A stretch of 64,000 bases of DNA from Trichobilharzia szidati (taxonomy: Eukaryota; Platyhelminthes; Trematoda; Strigeidida; Schistosomatidae): positions 35,598,804-35,662,803 of the forward strand of contig OX235277.1 in assembly GCA_944472155.2 (NCBI GenBank), given 5' to 3'. Under the pieces are notes generated by a model. That model was not told where the DNA came from, searched no databases, and saw nothing but the letters and a program-made list of their open reading frames with translations. The position numbers and the translations under genes are program-made. Positions within the stretch are counted from its first letter, which is position 1. Every line of letters begins with the position of its first letter. This document shows positions 57,268-64,000 of the stretch, piece by piece.

Positions 57268-57500
57268 TGCGTTGGGGGCACAGCGGTAGATTGTTCACCG
57301 ACCACGCAGGTGGTCCAGGGTTCGATACCCGGTCGACGCAATCCCTCACCTCGGTATTCCAGTAGTAAGACTGGTAAAGAAGGAAGGTTGGGCATGAGGC
57401 TAGCAACCCCATCCTGCAAAAATAATCATCACTGCTACAGAAACCTCAAGCCTCGAGCTTGAAGCCCTATGTTCCACCGGAGACGTAAAGGAATAAAAGA
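57268..57500 (+). mobile_element. tRNA-headed SINE, SM-alpha-like
   Basis: It has A box region GGGGCACAGCGGTAGA, B box GGTTCGATACC, body GGTTGGGCATGAGGCTAGCA and tail TTGAAGCCCTATGTTCCACC with AAAGGAATAAAA. It lies 60 bp after another copy (56968-57205) in the same orientation. Confidence 0.85.
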
Positions 57501-57511
57501 AATTATCAAGT

Positions 57512-57975
57512 ATTGGTTTTTGTAGGGATTGTGTTTGATTGGTTGGAGGATTTCATTATGAGCTGACATCAGTAAGAGAACCATTGGAAAACCACCAGGG
57601 AGTAATCGACAGCTGTTTCCTCCGTCCTAGTTTGGGACTCTTCAGCAGTACGCATCCACCGGAGTTCGAACCCAGAACCTCCTGGTTACAAGGGGAGCTA
57701 GCTAGTAGACCAATAAGCCACTAGGACCAGGTTCAATGTCCAGTGCATGAATTCTAACTTCTACCAATTCATGACATAGCGTGACCACTTCGCAATGTCT
57801 TCTTCCATGAGTTACTGCCTCACCTTCAACCTGCTGCAGCTTACTGGTCATGGCTTCCCACTAGAACCCCAGGTTCCAAACTAGGACGAAACAGATTTCC
57901 AGTACTCCCAGATGGCTTCCAATGGTTCTCTAACTGATTGCATCTCATGGTGAAATCCTCCAACTAATATTAATT
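57512..57975. repeat. Fold-back repeat, family A, nearly complete
   Basis: Left arm 57512-57725 in reverse (TTTGTAGGGATT..., GAGCTGACATCAGTAAGAGA, GTTCGAACCCAGAACCTCCT, AAGCCACTAGGACC); centre with GCATGAATTCTAACTTCTAC; right arm forward from about 57860 (CAAACTAGGACGAAACAGAT, CCAATGGTTCTCTAACTGAT). It ends 36 bp from the donor of CELF exon 58011-58139. Confidence 0.7.
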
Positions 57976-58010
57976 AATTTCCGTATATAAAACAATATCA
58001 GTCAGTTTAC

Positions 58011-58139
58011 CTTTACTGTTCCCACTTTGATCTCTGAGTATTGTACATTCTTCAATTGTACCAAATGGTTCAAACAGTTGTCTTACATCCTCTTCATTTT
58101 GTTGTTTGCTTAACATACCGACAAAAAGTTTACGTTCTT
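58011..58139 (-). CDS. CELF: CELF/Bruno-like RNA-binding protein, exon encoding first half of RRM2 (5' part of gene outside window)
   Basis: This is the most upstream exon I find of a CELF/Bruno-like protein. The family binds GU-rich RNA and controls alternative splicing, translation and mRNA decay. The exon encodes residues 1-43 of the visible fragment, beginning [10 protein letters not shown], which holds the RNP2 motif LFVGML of RRM2, followed by [13 protein letters not shown] and GNSK. It is bounded by a pyrimidine-rich acceptor ending TTTTAG and the donor GTAAAC, and is phase 1 at both ends (129 bp). The reading joins to the next exon to give K-G-C-A-F-V-K-F, the RNP1 motif. The RRM1 exons and the start codon are not seen between here and 64000, so the gene is 5'-partial; schistosome introns are long enough for that. 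Family call is firm; the exact member is not. Confidence 0.95.
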
Positions 58140-58557
58140 CTAAAACAAAAACAAACATGGAGGACATTAAGGTTGTCTTTAAAAAAAGTATTAGTGGTAA
58201 TAAGAGGTTGCTGTAAAAGAAATATTTATGTTATATGAAGTAAATGTCGTCTGTCAAGGTGACATACCTTCTACTTTCCTCTTTTCCCCTTTTAATCTTG
58301 TATGACTTACCTCATTCTGATGTAACGAATTTTCGTTAAGTGTGCTGGTGACCTATGAGTCTCCGTAGCTGTTACTTTTCCGCTAGATTGTTGTACAAAT
58401 GAATAGCTTTCTACCAGAAATTATTCATTTGATCATTATGAAATCGTTTTCAGCTGACTGAACTCTTTCGGATGTTAGATTGTTAATTTCACCTTTTGAA
58501 AGACGTAAATGAGAGTTACATGAATTAGTTCGTTCACATTACTCTTGTACTTTTACT

Positions 58558-58785
58558 TTCCCAGTGGAACATAGGGCTTCAATCTGGAGTATTGAAGTTT
58601 CGGCAGTAGCGGTGTTTATTTTAACGCGATGGGGTTGCAAGGCACATGCCCAACCTTTCCTCTTTACCAGTCCTATTACTGGCTTAGTGAGGCGAAGGAG
58701 TGCGTCGGCCGGGAATAGAATCCCGGCCCACTTGTGTGGTTGGCGAGTGTTCTACCGCAGTTCCACTGAAGCACCGTATGGAGAT
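58558..58785 (-). mobile_element. tRNA-headed SINE, SM-alpha-like
   Basis: Complement landmarks: tail AGTGGAACATAGGGCTTCAA, body CCCAACCTTTCCTCTTTACC, B box GAATAGAATCCCGGCCCACT, A box region GTTCCACTGAAGCACC. It lies about 420 bp upstream of the first visible CELF exon, in the intron and on the same strand. Confidence 0.8.
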
Positions 58786-60378
58786 GCCAGGGAGGGTGGT
58801 GAAGCAGAAATTAAGTAGGACAATCCTAGAAACATATATCAGTGCACATCGTTATTTTTTGAAACGCTATGTGAGAAAGATGTAAACGTAAAATGGTATT
58901 ACGGTATCACATTTTTATAAAAAGTAATATGTCACGAAAGACAGCGAGAGAAGGGATAACAATAAATACTAGAGCAGAAAGTTGAAGTTGTCGAAGATAA
59001 TGAAAGAGTTAATATATTTATGCAACTATTGTCTATTGTCTGTCACTGCATCAAGTATCTTCAGTCTTCAGTTGTCGACATACCAGAAACCATTACTAGG
59101 CGACTTAAATTTTATTCACTAGCTCAAAAGACTGACTAAAAACTTCATGAATCGATACTGTATCTTATTATAGTTTAGTGACGAAGACAGTCACTAATTC
59201 TCTTCAAATGGAATCGTCTGTCGTCCTTATTTAACCCCCCCCCCCACTTCGATCGACTAGGCAAGCTTTACTTGAAGGCTGGTTTGAGAAAACAGTTTAG
59301 ACGGTTAACTATTTTCCCAGATGAATTCAGCGCTCAGTTAACTGTGACTGACTTTATCCGCTCCAAACCACAGCTCAATTTTAATTACCCCATATTTACG
59401 TAAGTCGGTAATATGAGTAAGTCTTCTCCCTGTGTATCCGTGTTTTCGCTATACACATCGAATGTACTTAGTGTTTCCAAGTATTTAAAAAGACTTCTAT
59501 ATATATGAATGAATTCGTAGAATTCTACGAAACTGTTCTTCAAAGACAATAACATTTACATATTTTGAGATATTTTTGTGACAGTACTTGTGCTACTAAC
59601 TTTAATTTAAGTAGACAGATTAAGGACACGAAAACATTTTGAACATGCACGTAACTGATATGCGAATCGAAGTGGAAACTAAAATTTTATAAGGAAAGCC
59701 AGAAAGTTGCTGTGGAAGAGATAGTTAGACTTTGAGAATATTGATATTGGAAGAAATTTAGTCAATTCTAATGATAAAAACAAGCTGACAAATTCAACTC
59801 AAGAAGTAATTCAAAAAAACAGTGTTAACTAAATAAGATGAATACCCATCTGGTTGTTTTTTTTTTGATTTCATGCAACACCAGGCGTGACAGGGAACAG
59901 AAAGTTTTAACAATAATATAATAGGGATAATTTTATCAAGGGATATTTTAGACTGACCATCGTTTCTTCCTGTGGAAACGCAGAATCTGAGGTTTGTTCA
60001 GTCAAATTACCCATGCTTTTAAATTTTTTATTTATTTTGCTTATTAATGAGTATAGAGCTATCATTAATAACAACAGGGTGACTAACATGCGACTAAAAT
60101 TCTTGAAAAGTATTATTGACATTCATTTAAAAGGTGCTTAGTAGTATAATCCTCAGATATCTTTCCACACAAGCAAAGAATGTTATGAAATCAGGATTTA
60201 ATGAATTCACCAAATCGCTATAGAACTCTTCGTCTGAATACTCTACAAACAGTGATAATATATGCTCTCGGAAACACATTAAGAGACACGTGAATGATAT
60301 GCCAAATGCACTGGCTTCCTTAAACAGATATGGTAAGTTTCATTTGGCAAGGACGTATGCCCAGTCTTTTGTTCTTTC

Positions 60379-60456
<78 letters not shown>

Positions 60457-61130
60457 GGGTAGATCGATGAATAGATACAGAATTTTGTTGAGAAACGCAG
60501 CAGTTCAAGTGTGCACTCTCAGTTTATCACATACACGTAGAGAAAACAGAGAAAAAAGTAATTTGAATGAAATAGAATAAGTACAAATGCAAGGCAGAAA
60601 GAATAGTAACAAGGAGAAACGTGAGGGTTTAACGCATCTATAAGATCACAAATAGCTAGTATAACTGCACCACCAAGAACAATTTCGAATCGTACCAACA
60701 GCAGTCTCCGGCCACCAGTACACAGCATGCTGAGGACAGAAAGCAGGTAGTCGATAACTCCCTATGTGGACCGTACCATATACATAAATACACCGTTCGT
60801 TATATCCTTCGATCTAACAAAATGTCATCTACGCCCCTAATAGATTCTTGGTAAAGTATCTGACTGCTGCACTGGTTGATATGGATTTGAATTTCAGTGG
60901 AAACAAAAATTTCTCTGTGATGTTAGTTGTGCCATGCTAACAAGTAGCCAGCAGTCATAAAATTTGCATTGCCTTCTACCATCTGAAATCAAATCGCAGT
61001 ACAGTGATTCGCTTAGCTTGATGATTACATTCAAACGCATAACTGATGGAAAGCAGTCAGCAATAAAAATCACACCCTAGTGACCGGTCATCGTATATGA
61101 TCATATACTATGTTTCATAGAACAATTCAA
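58786..61130. other. CELF intron sequence; searched for RRM1 exons, none found
   Basis: I looked on the minus strand for the CELF RRM1 motifs (KLFVGQIP, GCAFLTY, RPIQVKPAD) and saw none. The stretch holds a C homopolymer (59235-59245) and the ATAG microsatellite. Confidence 0.5.
60379..60456 (+). repeat. ATAG tetranucleotide microsatellite
   Basis: About 19 uninterrupted copies of ATAG, followed by imperfect units (GATGGGTAGATCGATGAATA). It lies in the 5' side intron region of CELF. Confidence 0.98.
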
Positions 61131-61139
61131 ACAATTTGG

Positions 61140-61420
61140 GTTGACCTTATAGAGAGTTTATAACGCAGACCTCGTCGCTAGCGAGCGCCATTTACCGATC
61201 TTTCAGAATTACGAAGCATTGAATGACTGTTTCATCCTACTCTGGAAGTAGGCTGAAGAGTGCTCCCACCAATGACCCCAAAGTGATTATAACTTGGAAC
61301 CTACAAATTGCGAAGCCTAACCCACTGACCGTTCAGTCACGTGGGCTTGGATTCAATGACCTGTGGATTCTAGCTTCGTCAGATCGTGATATAGCACTAC
61401 CCTCAAACACTGCCTCCGAG
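61140..61420 (-). repeat. Diverged reverse arm of fold-back family A with centre
   Basis: AATGACTGTTTCATCCTACT, GAAGAGTGCTCCCACCAATG, CACTGACCGTTCAGTCACGT and TCTAGCTTCGTCAGATCGTG follow the arm-then-centre order. Confidence 0.5.
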
Positions 61421-61564
61421 GAACATCCACTTCATTTTAACCTGGTCAACTCCACTGGCAACCACTTCCCATTACAGCTTAATAATATCCTTCCAGCAGC
61501 TGTCAGTGAGCTGGTATTTGGATGATGGACTTTTGTAGAGGTATGGATTGGTCTGAGTATAATT

Positions 61565-62400
61565 TGATATTATTTATTATTATAACTATAGTATCCTTTA
61601 ATTCCTACAGGAACATAGGGCTTCAGCCGTGCGTCTCCATTGTGTTCTGTTCTCTGCTAGAGTCTTCACCTGGCTCCAAGTCTGCCCACACGTTTTCATC
61701 TCCTCTTCACATAACCTCCTCCAAGTCACCCTCACACTGACGACCAACTCGCCACTTCGCTTTCGGGTACCACTCGAGCAATGGCTTGTCTAGTGATGTC
61801 ACTTGATGGATTGTTTCCTCAGAGTATGGCCAATCCACCTACCTCTATTTCTTCCTGCCTATTTGTTGCACAATCGGTTCCTGGTTGGTTCGCTCCCAGA
61901 GATCTCTGTTGCTGATCTTTTCTGGCTGGCCATCTGATCTTGAGTATCGAGCGAAGACAACTGTTAATGAAGTTCTGTAGTTTGTTTGAGATGCTCTTTA
62001 TGACGCGCCAAGTCTCTGATCCGTATAGTAGCACTGACTTCACATTAGAGTTGAAAATCCGGTTTTTTTTTATGCTGTGTTGTTGACCTCCACACAGACT
62101 TGAAAGTACTGAAAGCTTGTCGTGCTTTTCCGATTCTTGCTTTGATATCCTTGTCAGTTCCGTCTGTAGTTGAAACGATGCTTCCCAGGTAGGTAAAGGA
62201 GGTTGTTTCTTTCAGGCTCCTTCTATTTATGCTGATTGTTGTCTGTTGTTGTTGTTGCTGTTGGTGGTGTTGCCCAAGAATTTTCATCACCTCTGTTTTA
62301 TCTATGTTCACCTGAAGTCCTATCTTTGATGCTTCTTCTGCTAACTTCAGCACGAACTGTATGCATTTGGCTGACTTCCAGACAGGTTTCATCACAGAAA
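61565..62400 (-). mobile_element. 5'-truncated LINE copy, AATAAT-tailed family
   Basis: The minus strand reads ASKIGLQVNIDKTEVMKILG, a Gln run, TTISINRRSLKETTSFTYLG, SIVSTTDGTDKDIKARIGKA, then after a frame break KSVLLYGSETWRVIKSISNK and FINSCLRSILKIRWPARKDQ. The 3' end (complement of GGAACATAGGGCTTCAGCC, 61611) and an ATTATTATA-type tail are present. Together with 7815-8885 it covers most of the family's RT C-terminal half. Confidence 0.85.
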
Positions 62401-62984
62401 TACATCATAGAGAATTCTAATTTCCTCTAATTCGGGATCTACGGCCACCGCTATGCAATGCTATCCCCATTCCCACTTGATGGACCCAAAACCTGTCTAT
62501 GATTTCCCATAGTCAGTTAGCAATCAGCCAGGTGATGATTTCTGCGAGTCACGTTTACGCTGATTCCAACCCACTGGGTGAATAAATAGCTAGTAGGCTA
62601 ACGTCGTAACCGCCCCTCCCCGCAGCCCCTCTAGTGGAGTTGCCAGTAAGCATTGCTGAAGAGTTCTGAGCTAGGGGAGACATCCATTTATTGCCTTCTG
62701 GTTTATGATGCTTTTCTAACTGATACTTTGAGTTAATTGAAGACAGAATGATGATGTCATTCGTTTTCAAATTATAACAGTCAAGATTTGAATTTCCTTA
62801 GGAATATTTTTATAGGGAATAATTCTTGCTGGCAATGTATGTTGAAGGGTCTTTATGTTCATATTAGAACACAGCATTTATTAGTGAGCGATAGAGGAAA
62901 CACAGAACAATAAGACCTGACAAAAATTAATGAATACAGACCACCACTTAATGTTGTCCAATCTGTCGATTTGTCAATAAACTT

Positions 62985-63700
62985 GTTGTTCGAGTTTGAC
63001 CACGGACTGATATCAGTTAGAGAACCTGTTGAAAACCAGCCACAGGGAGTACTGGACAGCTGTTTCATCCTAGTTTGGAAATTATCGGCAGTACGCGCAC
63101 ACTGGGGTTCGAATTTAGGTTCTTCCGGTTACAAGGCAAGCTCGTATACCAACCAGTCACTGGGACCCGATTCAATGGCCCATGAATTCCTGACGTTACC
63201 ACTGGTTGAGGGTTGTGCCGAAATCACGAATCGGTAGAAGTTAGAATTCATGGGTTAACCATGAAATTGGGTCTCAGTGACTGAATGTTACACGAGCTTG
63301 TTTTGTAACAAGAAGGTCCTGGCTTTGAACCATGATCCAGTTTACGAATATCAGAATAAACATCGATGATAGTCGGCAGCTTTGTATTACTCTTGATTTC
63401 ACTTGAAACGTTTCGATGAATTATTTGGAATGCGGCATCAATATACAGCTGTTATACATATATATATATATATATGCATAATGGAGCTATACTCTACCAC
63501 AGTGCCCAAGTTTTATACTTCTTTTTCAGTGGTTTACACACAATGATAAGCTTTTGTTATTGGTAATATGGTGGGTGCGTACTGCCGATGATTCCCAAGA
63601 AACTAGGATGAAACAGCTGTCCAGTACTCCCTGTGGCTGGTTTTCAATGGTTCTCTAACTCAAAAAACAAATCCATTCCTTACAAATCAACTCTTGAGAA
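62985..63700. repeat. Fold-back repeat, family A, right arm split by an insertion
   Basis: Left arm 62985-63175 (reverse: GATATCAGTTAGAGAACCTG, GGGTTCGAATTTAGGTTCTT, CAGTCACTGGGACCCG); centre with CCCATGAATTCC and its complement GGAATTCATGGG-like GAATTCATGGGTTAACC; right arm 63268-63341 and 63567-63700, separated by the insertion at 63336-63566. Confidence 0.7.
63336..63566 (+). mobile_element. Small insertion carrying a Penelope tail, splitting a fold-back repeat
   Basis: A fold-back arm is cut after GAACCATGATCCAG (63325-63341) and resumes with GGGTGCGTACTGCCGATGAT at 63571. The intervening about 230 bp holds a TA repeat (63454-63474) and CTACCACAGTGCCCAAGTTT (63495-63514), the tail sequence following the Penelope ends at 24310 and 51165. 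Boundaries are accurate to about 10 bases. Confidence 0.6.
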
Positions 63701-64000
63701 TAAACTTGTTGATAGACCTGACTTGAATCGATAGGTAAAGATGATAACTATACATGCTTATATTGATAGTCATTGTATTTGTTTTGTCAACAATTTGTTT
63801 TTTGAGGAAACTCATTTTGCTGTCGAACAAAGAGAATAGTTTTTGGAAAAAAAAGAAGGGAAAAAGAAAAACAGATGGTCAATAAATATGCATATTAAAT
63901 TCCTTTCCCACATAACTCAACCAATGTATTGATTGAGTGCCTTTATGACTCATATAGTGTCATCCTCATCCTTCCCATATTGATGACCTTATATCCTAAG

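Noticed and set aside
59907..60122. 71-codon minus-strand ORF with a hydrophobic segment, considered as a CELF upstream exon
   Set aside because: No RRM motifs, no fitting splice phase, and composition typical of random AT-rich sequence.
60379..60456. CRISPR-like or regulatory tandem array
   Set aside because: Uniform tetranucleotide without spacers: a microsatellite.

Overview
This 64 kb window looks like nuclear DNA of a blood fluke (Schistosoma). It is AT-rich, with short exons in kilobase-scale introns, and it carries a dense load of Penelope-like elements, RTE and CR1-like non-LTR retrotransposons, and tRNA-headed SINEs of the S. mansoni SM-alpha type. The species is not resolved from sequence alone.

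One host gene dominates. A CELF/Bruno-like RNA-binding protein lies on the minus strand from 58139 down to 22213. I recovered eight exons (58011-58139, 50503-50582, 47160-47312, 41228-41837, 38144-38248, 33919-34029, 27161-27304, 22213-22343). All have GT/AG borders and matching reading phases, and together they encode the last 487 residues: RRM2, a long Asn/Ser/Gly/Ala-rich linker, RRM3 and the stop. RRM1 and the start lie beyond position 64000. The RRM2-proximal sequence resembles the CELF3-6 branch more than CELF1/2.

A second, weaker gene model runs on the plus strand: 3480-3594 (signal peptide), 9028-9181, and either 20850-20964 or 13018-13071 as last exon. It would encode a small secreted protein of about 127 (or 105) residues that I do not recognise. 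With the 20850 exon it converges on the CELF gene, and the 2.2 kb between the last SINE-like repeat and the CELF stop is probably largely 3' UTR. A 120-codon ORF at 15728-16090 (minus) may be an exon of another gene.

The rest is mostly mobile DNA. It includes: an apparently intact RTE-clade retrotransposon (about 52375-56130, minus, 1023-aa ORF); a CR1-like element with one in-frame stop (39298-40960); about a dozen 5'-truncated copies of another LINE family; at least ten Penelope-like remnants with GIY-YIG endonuclease sequence; about sixteen tRNA-headed SINE copies; and two families of fold-back repeats whose arms carry tRNA-like promoter boxes. Several insertions are nested: CR1 in a fold-back, a SINE in a Penelope element, Penelope ends in older repeats.

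The most notable patterns are: repeated head-to-head pairing of truncated Penelope copies with their 3' ends pointing outward, including a perfect 48-bp hairpin; a shared 3' tail between the SINEs and the truncated LINE family; and GU-rich blocks just upstream of the CELF RRM3 exon and in its presumed 3' UTR, which could be self-regulatory sites.
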